A stretch of 64,000 bases of DNA from Volvariella volvacea V23 (taxonomy: Eukaryota; Basidiomycota; Agaricomycetes; Agaricales; Pluteaceae): the NCBI GenBank assembly GCA_000349905.1, contig KB722773.1, positions 51,479 through 115,478 on the forward strand. The letters run 5' to 3'. The notes under the pieces were generated by a model. The model had not been told where the DNA came from and ran no database searches. It saw nothing but the letters and a program-made list of their open reading frames with translations. Below are positions 49,397 through 60,167 of the stretch, piece by piece. Position 1 is the stretch's first letter. The number at the start of each line of letters is the position of its first letter. A program made the translations under genes and the position numbers.

Positions 49397-51726
49397 ATGG
49401 AATCGCCTTTAGACACCATACTAGTCTCAGATGGTTCTGCCGTCAGGGCTGCTACCAACGCAGGGGAGAACTACCAATAATACGAAAGCGACGGACTCGC
49501 TAGCAACGGAGTCCCCAGCAGCACAGTGTTACACGAACGCGCCGGCCGCCTATCGGGCTCGACCAGCCGCGTCGACGAACCGTCGAGGCCTACTTCTTTA
49601 TATGAAAGCGGTGATTCTCAGGCATCCAAGAGCGTTGAATTCCTCCTCCCGCAGGATTCTCGCAGCGCAGCTGTGTCTCGTAGCCCCAGCTATACCCTAG
49701 GCTCAGATAGTCTGAACAGCAGCGAGGCCGGGACGACCGCTATAGACCGTAGAGCCAGCTTGGCTGCTCGTCGCAGCACGGCGCACGCCACGGTATCCCG
49801 GGCGCATAACCGCCCACCAGCTGCGGTCGATTTCGACGACGAAATGGAGGGTATCACCGTTCCAGGTATTACAGGTGGCTCTGCACAACCCAAGAACATT
49901 GAACCTGTCCAGTCCCATGACTTGTACCGTACTACGGGACCCGAGGCGCGAGCCCGCCTACCGGGCTCAGGTGGCCTTGATGCGAATTCAGAGCCGGGGC
50001 AATACGAGGATTCTTTCCGTCCTCGAATCCAATATCGCCAAGGAGATACCGCTGCAAATGGAAGCAATAACATGATTAGTAGCAATATCGGGAGTAACAA
50101 TGTAATTAACAACAGTACTTTCATTTATAACTTCGATGAAGGTAATGATTCATGGGTCAGTCTTACAAACTATTCTGACCTTCTTCCTAGAGCGAAACAA
50201 GTTTTTGTCACTTGTCCTGTACGATGCCATGCATACTGGTAAGGTCCGTGCTGATAAGGATACATTACAATGCCATAAGGAGACCCGTAAAGCCATTATT
50301 TGCGATATTGTGACTTGGATCGCGGGAGAAGGGTATTCTCTGGCTTGTGGGTCCAGCAGGTATAAGAAAGTCAGCAGTTGCTGTGGCTATAGCAAAAACG
50401 CTAGATGCATATAACTCGAAAGCTAAAGTGGCAGGCTCCTTTTTTTTCTTTTTTGGGGACCCGCAACGCAGCAATCTCAATCATTTTGTGCCAACTCTTC
50501 TCTATGGGCTGTCTGTGCTCCTGGATCTCTTAAAAACAGAGATTGCCACCACTATACATAAATATCCAGCAGTTTTACGGGCAACTTTGGAGGTTTAGTG
50601 GGAAAAGTTGGTTGTAAACACAGTGCAAGTAGTATTTCAAAGAAATCCAAGGGCACTTCCACCTGCAGTATTCATCATTGTTCTGGAAAAAGCAAATACT
50701 CAGATTCTATTCCCAAGTGAAGAATAGTAAGTAAAGGTGTAAGTGAAAAGGCTAGCTCATAGTTGCTTACCTATTCCCAAGTGAAGAATCTTTAAAGCTG
50801 GGGAATAGGTGGCAAGAGCAGTATGGTATATATACTACTTGAAGGTAAATAAAGATAAATAAAGGGATATAATCTCTCTGGTGGAAAGAAGTAGGGAAGT
50901 AGAAATGAAAGTAACAAAGTGGGAGTTCTGAGTGAAGAGTGTAGTACACAGACCAGGGGACATGTAAGCTGGGTCAGCATGTACATGTACAGTGGCTTGC
51001 AAAAGTATTGCATGGTCATGTGTAGTGATCATAACCTTGCCAAGGTGTGAAGCCAAAACCAAGAACAGGCACAAGATAACATTCATTCAGGAGTAAAGCA
51101 TCTGTAGAACAATGATATGCATGTAATAAAGGGGCCAGGACATAAAATGAAAAGAAATATCAATGGGATTAATTTCGGAGGGGTGCAATACTTATGCATG
51201 CAGTTGTGCATGCTGGAGATGAGGATGGTGTAAATGAAATAGTTTATATCCAGCCATGTACCAGCTAGTATTTTGTATGTCCACCTTGAGCCTTGAGAAG
51301 AGCAGCAATACGACAGGGCATGCTCTTGTAGAGCTTCTTCAATTGCTCCTTGGGGAACTGGGCCCATTCCTCCTGAAGCATGACCCATAGCTCCTCTTTA
51401 TTGCATGAGAGGGGGTCACGTTGACAGGCCAGCCATAAATCTGGACCTGGATTCAGCTAATATACCCCTAATATATATTCATGCGAATGAGAAAACATAT
51501 AGCACGAAAAAGCTGATTGTTTGAAGAGTCAGAGATGAGCCCTGGTCTGCTGACTAGGTAAATTCGAGAGCAGATGCACAATAACATGTGAAACATCACT
51601 CAGTATGAAGCTTTGATGAAGGTACTGAAATTGGACCTGGTTTGAAGTTCAGAATGGAGTGTTTGATGTATATTTCACACTTGAGAACAAAACCAATTCA
51701 TGGGGAGGTTGCCTGAGACTGCCAGA

Positions 51727-52214
51727 TGTTACGACGGTTAGAACCCGTCAAATTAGCTTGTGTATTCTCAGACTATCATCTCGCTCTCGAACTTTCTATC
51801 AGGACTCAGTTTCATTTCGAGTAGTTACAACCGCTTTCAGTAACTACAAAAGCTTTCCTCCATGTAGTAATATATGCGCGTACAGCTTACGCGTCCATAG
51901 ATTACGCGTCTATAGCTTACGCATACATATGACTTGAACATCGCATTTCCTTCTTAAGTCAAGCACCTAAACAGTATAAATACCTCTCTTCTTTAGCGTA
52001 AAACTTTAGCTTGACCTCCTGTTCCCTTTCCTATAAAATCCTCGTACTTCGCTGTGCGAATCACATCTCGACTTACCTCATTAACGCCTTTGACGGATAA
52101 TCGACTCAACGATTGTTGGCCTCAATCATTCTCGTCATCTTACTCGTTTTTAATCAAACGTACTTCAGTACCACTAGACTAAGAACGACGCGTTAAGGTA
52201 ACGTCGTCGTAACA
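51727..52214. mobile_element. Solo LTR B, 488 bp, with target-site duplication CCAGA
   Basis: It starts TGTTACGACG and ends CGTCGTAACA, so the ends are inverted repeats with TG...CA termini. CCAGA is duplicated at 51722-51726 and 52215-52219. Internal TATA-like sequences (TATAAATACC, CTATAAAATCC) near 51975-52040 fit an LTR promoter. No internal retrotransposon genes remain, so it arose by LTR-LTR recombination. It keeps many CpG dinucleotides, unlike the surrounding sequence, which marks it as the youngest layer. Confidence 0.85.
51878..51932. repeat. Short tandem repeats inside solo LTR B
   Basis: Roughly 15-bp imperfect units beginning CGCGT or CGCAT and ending TTA (CGCGTCCATAGATTA, CGCGTCTATAGCTTA and neighbours), about 3.5 copies. 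They lie upstream of the TATA-like elements and could be LTR enhancer repeats; the function is inferred. Confidence 0.6.
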
Positions 52215-53371
52215 CCAGATGTATGCACTTGTACCAGACACATTACTCACAATGCGCTACCATAACAGGAAGGCTTGTGCAGCTTCCTGGACCACTACCT
52301 TCCTATTACAGACTCATAATAATACCCTGAGTCCTACTCAGAAACCAGCAACTTTGCCCAAATCTTGAAAACCTTGATCTTGGGTATCACTGGACCTAGT
52401 AACCTTGTGTTCACAAAGGTCCCAAAGCAGATGCGATCACACTTGTTTCTGTGACAGGAAAACTTTCTGGAAAAGTAATAATATTCCTTATTTTGTCTTG
52501 GTTCAATTATTTCATTTCTCTTGATTCTTTTAATATTTTATTCGATGGACTATTAGAAATAACATTCCATAAAAAGATTTCTCAATGCTGTTTGTGAAGA
52601 ACTATACAGTTCTAGTTTATTTGTACATCTACTCAGTATATAAGGCCTTCAAGGTCAATTAAAATATCAAGCAATCTTGTCCCCAGATTTTATGAGTGAA
52701 CTTGAGTGCTGCTTTGTTTGATAAATTATATAGTAACTTGGGATATAGTCTACTCAAAAATTGGCCTCTTGGGAAGAGTTTTGGATATAGTTGTTTGCAA
52801 GCGAGAGCGAACTACAAGATATAGATCTAAGGGTTTCAGCATCATCGTGAGCACATGCATCAAGCGGATTCTTAGACAGAATGTTGCCAAGTGCCTTTTA
52901 AAATCCATTTGGGGTTCAATAGAGCTTTATTCAGTCAGGACTTCATAGCTTAAGTGTGTGAAGGCCTGTATTCTATATACAAGCAAAGGAGATCTAATTT
53001 ATGGGGTCACTAACACTTTGGACATTGTCTGGGAATCACTGAGAGGAAGTTCATCAAGCCAAGTAGACGCCAGTCTAGCCACCCCCACAAACTTAAGCTT
53101 GATTTGGGAGTTTTTGGGAGTTATGTGTGTGTGTTGCATATCATTTCTAGCGCTCCAGGAGCAGATCTTGAGAGTGTGCACATCTCATAGTTTTCAGGGC
53201 CATCCCACAGTCAGCCTTTCAATGTGTGCGTACCATGCAATTGAGTGTACCCCATACAGGCTTGATGATACTCATATCTGGACTCGAGGCTGGCCAGGAC
53301 AAGTGACAAACCTTTTTTGTTTTAAACCAAGCTTCAGCAATCTTACTCCAGTGTTTTGGCATTGTCCTGCT

Positions 53372-53471
53372 NNNNNNNNNNNNNNNNNNNNNNNNNNNNN
53401 NNNNNNNNNNNNNNNNNNNNNNNNNNNNNNNNNNNNNNNNNNNNNNNNNNNNNNNNNNNNNNNNNNNNNNN
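53372..53471. other. Assembly gap (100 N)
   Basis: Exactly 100 N inside the transposase, a conventional scaffold spacer. The true missing length is unknown. Confidence 0.95.
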
Positions 53472-56023
53472 CAATATTGGCAGCCATCAAACTTGAATAG
53501 CTGGAATTTTGACTCATCTGAAAATACCACCATCTTCCAATTCTCTTGAGTTCATGACAAATGCTCAAGTGCTCATTCCTTGCGCTGCCACTTGTGTACC
53601 TTTGAAAGAAAGGGTTTAGACCTGCAAACTTGACAGACTAGGCCACACTCTCGTAACCTGTGTCCAATTGTAGTGGGGTGAACTTGTGGAAGAAACTTCT
53701 TTTGGACCTCAGTAACATTGGCTGCCCAGGTTGCTGCAAGTGCACAGGCTGCCATTCAGATCTCATATGCCTCCAACTTTCAAAGATAACCTGTTTTATG
53801 GTTTACATGGTGGTAGTCACCTGATTTCTTGAACATCTTCAAAAAGCAGCCCACAGTGGTGCAATGAAGGTCTACATCCTTGGCAATGGCATTGTGTGAC
53901 CTCCCAGCCTTGTGGAGCTCAACAACATATGCAACTTTGGTTGAGGAAGTATAAACCATGCCAGAGAATTGATGAGAGGCAGTTTTTGTCCCATAAGTAT
54001 GCTTGGAAAGATGGGGGAATAAGTTTTTTTGTTCACTACCACTTGTGCATAAGTATTGCATCCTCCTCTCCATGTTTCACTGGCTCCCTATCCTCTGTTA
54101 TGCTTGAGAGATGATTGGTCACTCAAGAAAATCAACAATGTGTATTATTACCATACTATAAACATGCTTTTCACCACCATCACCATGAGTTTCGGTTCCA
54201 TGGTTTGATCTAAGCAATGGCAAGGGTCATGTGCAATACTTTTGCAAGCCACTGTAAGCCCATGTCATGCGCAGTTGATGTGAGAAGCAGACAGAGTCAT
54301 ATGAGATCATAACTGATCCTCTGACTTGACACATGTCCATCTAGAACAAGATTGAGTTATTGGATGTAATAAAGAACAAAGGGTATACCATAAGGGGAAA
54401 AGCAGAGATGGATAGAGTGGGAATGGATATCATAGATGAGGGTGTAGGGTATGGATGAATGGATGCATATAGGTAATGGTAATATGTAAGAGGGAGATGG
54501 GGTAATACATATTATGTATTAAAGATATAATGAATATGGTGTAGCAAAAGAAGGAAAAGGAAAGAGAGATGGAATAACGAAGACGCTTGGTGGGCATCTG
54601 GATGTAAATGTAGACACTTGGTCAGTACTTGTTGATGGAGTGTAGACACTTGGGTGTCTGAATGTCAGGCATTTATGTCAGGAGCTCTTACGAGCCCTGA
54701 CAATCATTGATGGCCTTGATGAGTGTGGAACTGAAGCTGATCAGAGAAAGATATTGAGTTTGATTGCATCTTGTGGTCCTGGCTTTCCAATTGCATTTCT
54801 GATTGTCAGCAGGCCTGAACCACATTTAGTTAATTCTTTTAAAGCTTCACCACTTTCTACCCTTTGCAAACCAAACATTGATCTTGCTCAGCATAAAGAT
54901 CATAAGGAGATGCAGTTGTTTATTCAGTCAAGCTTCACCACTATCTACAATAATCATTATGATATCTTTCACTATTATTCCAAGAATGGTGTTTGGCCAT
55001 CTCATGATGTAATTAATACCATTACAAAGAGAGCAGATGGACAATTCATTTATCCAGTCACCTTGTTTAAATACATTAGCACTAAGGGTGCAGATCCTCA
55101 TGAAAGGCTCAAAGAGTGTCTTGCACAATCTCCAGAGCCATTATCTCCTATTGACTTTTTTTATACTCAAATTCTAAAATCATGTCATTTTCCAAATATC
55201 AAACAACTTCAAACTGTGCTTTTTTTGGCCTTAGTATATCATATCAATGATAACTTAGAAGATAAGTCTTCAATTAAGTAGCTCAAATTGTCATTACATC
55301 AAATGGCATTGATACTAGATCAAGATATAATCCAATGCCACAAGGCCCTTAGAGGGCTCCATTCAGTTCTTTATATACCCACAGAAAGTGATGCAAGTAT
55401 TTCTCTTCATTATAAGTCCTTTGGTGACTTTTTATTTGACTCAAAGCATAGTGGCAAATTTTACATTGATAAAAGACTATATGCAGCTGAAGTCATAGAA
55501 CTGTGTCTCATAAAAATAAAGCAGTTATGTAATACTCAGATAAAGAGACAGCATGAGTTTTTAAGAACTTTGCTTTGTATTTGGTGGGAGCTTTCTATAC
55601 ATCTTTCAAGCATTTCAAGTAACCTTGAATTACTGTTGTTTGATGTTGATATTGACAAATCTTTGAAACTTATTGTAACTAAAATGTTTTCTGATTCAGA
55701 AGTATATCTAAGATTTGAAAATTTTCTAAATATCTGCAAGTCTTGAGTTAGTATTTTTATATCTTTAACTAATTGAAAATTGATGAAATATTGTAATTAT
55801 AGCAGGTGCCAGCATTAATACATTTACTTCTATACTAGATTTAACTAGCAATAACCAAAGCTTTGAGTTAGATAAAAGTACTGCATTTGCATACTTGAAA
55901 TCAGAAAGAATTGAAGCTTCAAATATTAATCAGAGTTATATGGTACCAGCAACAAGAATAGTTAGTCTATTAGCCATTTTTGCTCTTTCATTTTTATTAG
56001 GCAGATATTACCAGTCTAACTAA

Positions 56024-57551
56024 ATGAGCAAACTTGATCAAGTTCTATATATTAGCAACTATATCATAAATTGTTTTTTTATCTTTATATAGTTATATGT
56101 AAGTTTGTTCTTTTTAAACACAAAAATAAATTACTATAACTACAGTTTTTTTTTTGTATTTTATGTCTAAAAATGCATAATAATTATATTTTGTTTAAGA
56201 ATTGATGGCTATATAGTTATAAAGAACAAACTAAATTTTGAACATGTGCCAATCACTAAGTTATTTGTAACATCACACATCAGCTTCATGTTACAAGTAC
56301 TTACCTCTGTACTATTCTTTAGCAGGAGTAGATATAGCAAGGGTAGTTGCTTGTGCACAGGTAATGCAGTAGAGCAATGAAAGAACAAATTGATTGATCT
56401 GAGGAGCAATACTCAGAAGTACAGGCCTTATGTATCTACAAGACTATATGTAACTATTTGTATAATGTAAACAACTGACAACAGATCTATCAGATATCTG
56501 AAGCATGTGTTTAACTAATTGACCAATGGCATAAGTCCCTCTATTCTACAATGTTCCATGACATTCCATGAGGCTGTACATATGACTCAATCATGATGTA
56601 ATATGACTCCAAGGTTCTGGTATGTTTCATAACCTTCTGGAAAGTTTTAGAGAAGTCTTAGCATGTGAAGCTATTACTAATAATGATTATATAATAAGAA
56701 TAGACGCCTAGAATAAGCGCTGAGGCATAAGCACTGGTAATAGCTGCTCAAGGGTGTTAGCGCCTGAGGGTTACTAGAAGAATGCGAGGTAATTGAAGGG
56801 AAGTAATAGTGTGAATGCTGTCACATGTAGAAAACCATGACACTTCAAGACAAAAAATATTATTAGATATTAGTTAAGTATATAAAGAGCACACTTTTTT
56901 TTTCTAGCAAAGAAAACATAACTCAAGAGACAAAAAGTGAGCAAAATAACTATATACTTCACAAAAACAATGATATTAAAAGAAAAAGAACAATCAAGAT
57001 AATAAATAATAATAATAATAATAATAATAACAGAGGACAATAGAAAACAATAATAAAAAGAAACAGTAGGTAGCAAAACAAAGCAACTGATAGCAACAAG
57101 AAAAAAGAAACTGTCTTGCCAAAAAAAGTATTGCTAACATAGGAACAACATCAATGTGGGCAGTCAACATTAGCAGCTTGAGATCTAGTTTAGAGACTTC
57201 TTAGGTGAAAATTGGAGAGTATACCCCAATAACTTCAATGTTCAGCATGTTATGGCTAAAAGAGTAGAATGAATGCAAGAAACCTCCAAAGAGATGAGAC
57301 TAACACACACAACAGGGAATGTTTCCTTTGGGTAGGCTTGGAATTCTCTAAATGGCTCTTATTGTTTATCTTCCTCAGCAAGACCCAAGTCATTGAACAT
57401 CCCAGGAAACTTGTCAAATCTGCACATACTTCCCACAGTATGATTTCAGCATAGATAGGTGAAACTTGGATGGCATTAGACAGCCATGTTGTACTGTGTA
57501 GGGAAAATCTGGGTGAGTCTTAGAAAGAAGAGTAAGTGAATGACTTGATGG
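56024..57551. other. AT-rich intergenic region
   Basis: No gene seen. It has long A and T runs, very few CpG, and an (AAT)n microsatellite. Composition matches the decayed transposon-flanked zone to its left and ends sharply near 57.5 kb. Confidence 0.5.
57005..57030. repeat. (AAT)n microsatellite
   Basis: About nine units of AAT/ATA in the AT-rich zone. Confidence 0.85.
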
Positions 57552-57797
57552 CTAGTGAAGGACGGGAGCATACAGCCCCCATGACTGTGCTTTGAAAGCC
57601 GGAGTTGGTAGTTGAGATATCTCAAGGGCAACACGTTGATGCATTTCCCAAATCTCCACCAATCTTTGCGTTTCTCTTTCGGCAGAGGTGACTTTGGGAG
57701 GTGGGGGTGATTCGGATGGAAGAAGGCTAAGATCCATGCTGTTCAGGCTGATGGTGGAAGTGACCGGGCAGGTTGTGGCTCTCGCAATCTCATGCAT
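57552..57797 (-). CDS. Possible small hypothetical protein or terminal exon
   Basis: An 81-residue frame starting MHEIARATTC with a Pro-rich middle and a helical end (ETQRLVEIWEMHQRVALEIS). An intron acceptor-like TTTTTTTAG lies just upstream, so it may be the last exon of a gene extending to about 58.0 kb, but I could not make the phases agree. No family recognised. Confidence 0.25.
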   Translation of the reverse strand: MHEIARATTCPVTSTISLNSMDLSLLPSESPPPPKVTSAERETQRLVEIWEMHQRVALEISQLPTPAFKAQSWGLYAPVLH

Positions 57798-58354
57798 GAC
57801 TAAAAAAATTTGATATAATCAACGTGAAGAACATCGGTGAGTTCAAGTTTACGATGGCAAACTCCTCCATCGACAGCCAAAGTGAGAAGGGATTTAATAC
57901 GGTGAAAGTAAAAAGCATCACGTGTCGATATGCGACTTTGAACCCTGGTGCTTCACTGGTCGGCATCAAATCTCGTATGTATACACCAATCAAAGCTTAT
58001 ACTGATCCCGTCGAACGCAAAACGGGGATCAGATCCGACGTTGTCGAACAATGCGGCATCGGCTACAAGCCAACAACGGTGGTAGTTGACGAACGTATTG
58101 CGGGCGCAGGAGACAAAAGGGGTTTTCTTATTTGTCTGCCAAAATAACGCGGAAGATAGCAAATATCCGTAATCGCGTATATATCTCGCAGACCATCCTT
58201 GTTCCCCATCCCCTCCTTCGTTTCAAGCTCAAAGTTCGTCGCGCCATCGTCGTTTGCAAAGGGGTGCAAAGTTGCGTGGACACGAGATCGATAAACAGAA
58301 CGCGCCATCAAAAAATCAGCCACAAGCGTAATATCGTACCACCCCGTCGATCAT

Positions 58355-58376
58355 CCAATCCGTTTGGGCTATAAAA
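58355..58376 (+). promoter_or_regulatory. CCAAT and TATA elements of the FPP synthase gene
   Basis: CCAAT at 58355-58359 is followed by TATAAAA at 58370-58376, about 75 bases before the ATG at 58452. The spacing between TATA and ATG suits a short 5' leader. Confidence 0.55.
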
Positions 58377-58451
58377 TCTCTTCATAGTTCGCCTCTTACC
58401 ACTACCATCGTATCACTCCGTCTTTACTAGACCCACCAGTTCGCAACGAGA

Positions 58452-59737
58452 ATGAGCAGCCAAGCAGACAAGGCGGCACGAAGAGCCAAGTTTGAAGGCG
58501 TTTGGAAGGTTATTAGAGATGAGCTGGTGGAGTACATGAAGAGCCAGGGCATGCCAAAGGAGGCTACAGATTGGTATTTTAACGTGTGTATTGTCTTTTA
58601 TTTCTTTGTTTCCCATCTCTTTCATCATCACTGGGTTAACTCACATCTCATAATCGCGTTCGCGAACAGAACCTGGAATACAATGTCCCAGGCGGAAAGC
58701 TCAACCGCGGCATGTCCGTCGTTGATACCGTCGAGATCCTCAAGGGACGTGCCCTAACCGACGACGAATACCACCGCTCCGCCGTCCTTGGTTGGTGCAT
58801 CGAGCTTGTGCGTCTCTCCACACCCATTCTTCTCTTCCTATTCTAAACCCACCTCTTCGCGCAGCTCCAAGCCTTCTTCCTCGTCTCGGACGACATAATG
58901 GACTCCTCCATCACCCGCCGGGGCCAACCCTGCTGGTATCGCCAACCCCAGATCGGGATGATCGCCATCAACGACTCGTTCCTCCTCGAAGCCGCGATCT
59001 ACCACCTGCTCAAGGTCTACTTCAAGAAGGAGCCCTATTACATCGATCTGGTGGAGCTGTTCTTGGACGTGACGCACAAGACGGAGTATGGCCAGCTGGT
59101 AGACTTGATCACTGCCCCGGAGGATCATGTGGATCTGAACCGATTCTCGCTCGAAAAGTACGTGTCACTCCTCCCTCTCCTCCCCCGTCTTAACCGCGCC
59201 TCCAGACACAAATTCATCGTAATCTACAAAACGGCCTTCTACTCGTTCTACCTCCCCGTCGCCCTCGCGCTGCACTTTTGCCAAATCCCCTCCTCCTACA
59301 CGCTCAACAACACCACCGTCGAGCCCTACGCGCTCTCGCTTTCCTTTCTCATCCCCCTCGGCGAGTACTTCCAGATCCAGGACGACTTTCTCGACTACTC
59401 GGCGCCTCCAGAGGTCCTCGGCAAGATCGGGACGGACATTGTGGACAACAAGTGCAGCTGGTGCATCAACATGGCGCTCAAGCTCGCCACGCCGGAGCAG
59501 AGGGAGGTGCTGGAGGAGAACTATGGGAGGAAGGACGAGAAGGGGGAGCATGAGCGCAAGGTGAAGGAGGTGTATGAGGCGGTGGGGCTGAGGAAGGTGT
59601 ATGAGAAGTATGAGGAGGAGACGTATGTGAAGCTGAATAAGATGATTGAGGCCATTCCGGAGGGCGTGGAGGAGGGGCAGTTAAAGAGGGACGTGTTTAG
59701 AAGCTTCTTGGGCAAGATTTACAAGAGGAGCATGTGA
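58452..59737 (+). CDS. ERG20: Farnesyl diphosphate synthase
   Basis: Exons 58452-58583, 58670-58807, 58865-59157 and 59206-59737 give 364 residues, close to the normal 350. Both Asp-rich motifs are intact: [16 protein letters not shown] with DDIMD at 99-103, and [11 protein letters not shown] with DDFLD at 247-251. [12 protein letters not shown] and [11 protein letters not shown] are family landmarks, and the C terminus KIYKRSM has the basic end expected. The enzyme condenses IPP with DMAPP and GPP to farnesyl diphosphate, feeding sterols, ubiquinone, dolichol, prenylated proteins and sesquiterpenes. It could supply the prenyl donor used by UbiA-type enzymes such as the one at 1-2 kb, but that pairing is general metabolism rather than a cluster. 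Confidence 0.96.
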
Positions 59738-60167
59738 TGCGGGTCGTGGTTGTATGCGTATCGTATTTTTGTTCTTTTTTCTCTCTTGAGAGTGGAATCA
59801 ATGCTGTGCTGTAGATACCCAAACGAATGAATACTCTGTTGAATACAGAAACTGGCTCCCAGACTCCCGGTATCGACCCGAATATTGAATTGGCGTGGTG
59901 CCCCTATCATCCTCTGATCTTGGGTCTTTCGCTCGTTCAAAGCGGCCACCCCGTGTATCACCTCCCCCACAACGAAATGGAGGAACCGGGGAGCATCGAG
60001 GAGCACCTGAATCGATTCTCGTAGAGGCCTCATCATACTCTCCACGTTCATACGGTGCTTTGACGTCACAGTTCAGACGTGTTGGTATATCAACCAAGCA
60101 GGACTTTGAGTGAACGAACAATTCTTTCTCGAGTTGCTCATCTCGCCCACTAAGCTCTACTTCTCTA
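59738..60167. other. Intergenic
   Basis: No gene seen. Confidence 0.5.

Larger units (their letters stand above)
51436..53226. mobile_element. Unidentified block inserted in the transposase gene
   Basis: The transposase coding sequence is continuous in meaning between positions just below 51436 and just above 53226, so about 1.8 kb in between is foreign to it. It contains the solo LTR B (51727-52214) and unrecognised AT-rich sequence. I could not find terminal repeats or a target duplication for the outer part, and boundaries are good to about 10 bases only. Confidence 0.5.
51265..53959 (-). pseudogene. Tc1-type transposase, interrupted
   Basis: Reading on the minus strand from MVYTSSTKVAYVVELHKAG there is a helix-turn-helix (NAIAKDVDLHCTTVGCFLKM) and a second DNA-binding part with HPTTIGHRLRECG. 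The catalytic region has VVFSDESKFQLF, which contains the first Asp, and ASSPDMSIIKPVWGTL, which contains the second; a 100-N gap lies between them. The frame breaks after VRTH near 53227 and resumes at 51434 as CQRDPLSCNKEELWVMLQEE, ending QGGHTKY at 51265. Frame changes also occur upstream. The third acidic position reads Lys in IIKPVW where Tc1 enzymes usually have Glu or Asp nearby, so it is not active. Confidence 0.85.
50990..54254 (-). mobile_element. Tc1/mariner-type DNA transposon, copy 1 (internally disrupted)
   Basis: Terminal inverted repeats begin CAGTGGCTTGCAAAAGT at 50990 and end with its complement at 54254. TA dinucleotides flank both ends (50988-50989 and 54255-54256), the target duplication of Tc1/mariner elements. 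It carries a broken minus-strand transposase, an inserted block of about 1.8 kb with a solo LTR, and a 100-N assembly gap. The sequence is strongly CpG-depleted compared with copy 2 at 63.8 kb. Confidence 0.9.
50679..54702. mobile_element. LTR-like element (solo LTR A) inserted in the NACHT pseudogene, host of the Tc1 element
   Basis: It begins TGTTCTGGAAAAAG and ends CCCTGACA, the TG...CA ends of an LTR. It is flanked on both sides by ATCAT (50674-50678 and 54703-54707), a 5-bp target duplication typical of LTR retrotransposons. Removing it plus one ATCAT restores the NACHT Walker B frame. Without the nested Tc1 element its own length is about 757 bp, suiting a solo LTR. No internal gag/pol domain is present. 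Confidence 0.72.
49397..56023 (+). pseudogene. NACHT NTPase pseudogene C, split by nested transposons
   Basis: It starts MESPLDTILVSDG, then TAA at 49478 interrupts an otherwise continuous frame (CAA to TAA would explain it). The N terminus contains GSNNMISSNIGSNNVINNST, kin to the motif of genes A and B. After an intron at about 50141 comes LVLYDAMHTGKVRAD, a frameshift near 50310-50340 and a Walker A reading GPAGIRKS (Gly to Arg). TAG follows at 50596. At Walker B the frame is cut by a 4-kb insertion with target duplication ATCAT and resumes exactly in frame as IIDGLDECG at 54708. The 3' part has SLIASCGPGFPIAFLIVSRP, the winged-helix region, stops at 55279 and 55744, and a last exon ending with one hydrophobic segment (IVSLLAIFALSFLLG). 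The 5' exon is GC- and CpG-rich, while everything from about 50.4 kb is AT-rich and CpG-poor. Confidence 0.88.

Noticed and set aside
50136..50414. Separate small gene downstream of the pseudogene C first exon
   Set aside because: It is the out-of-frame continuation of the NACHT coding sequence after an indel.
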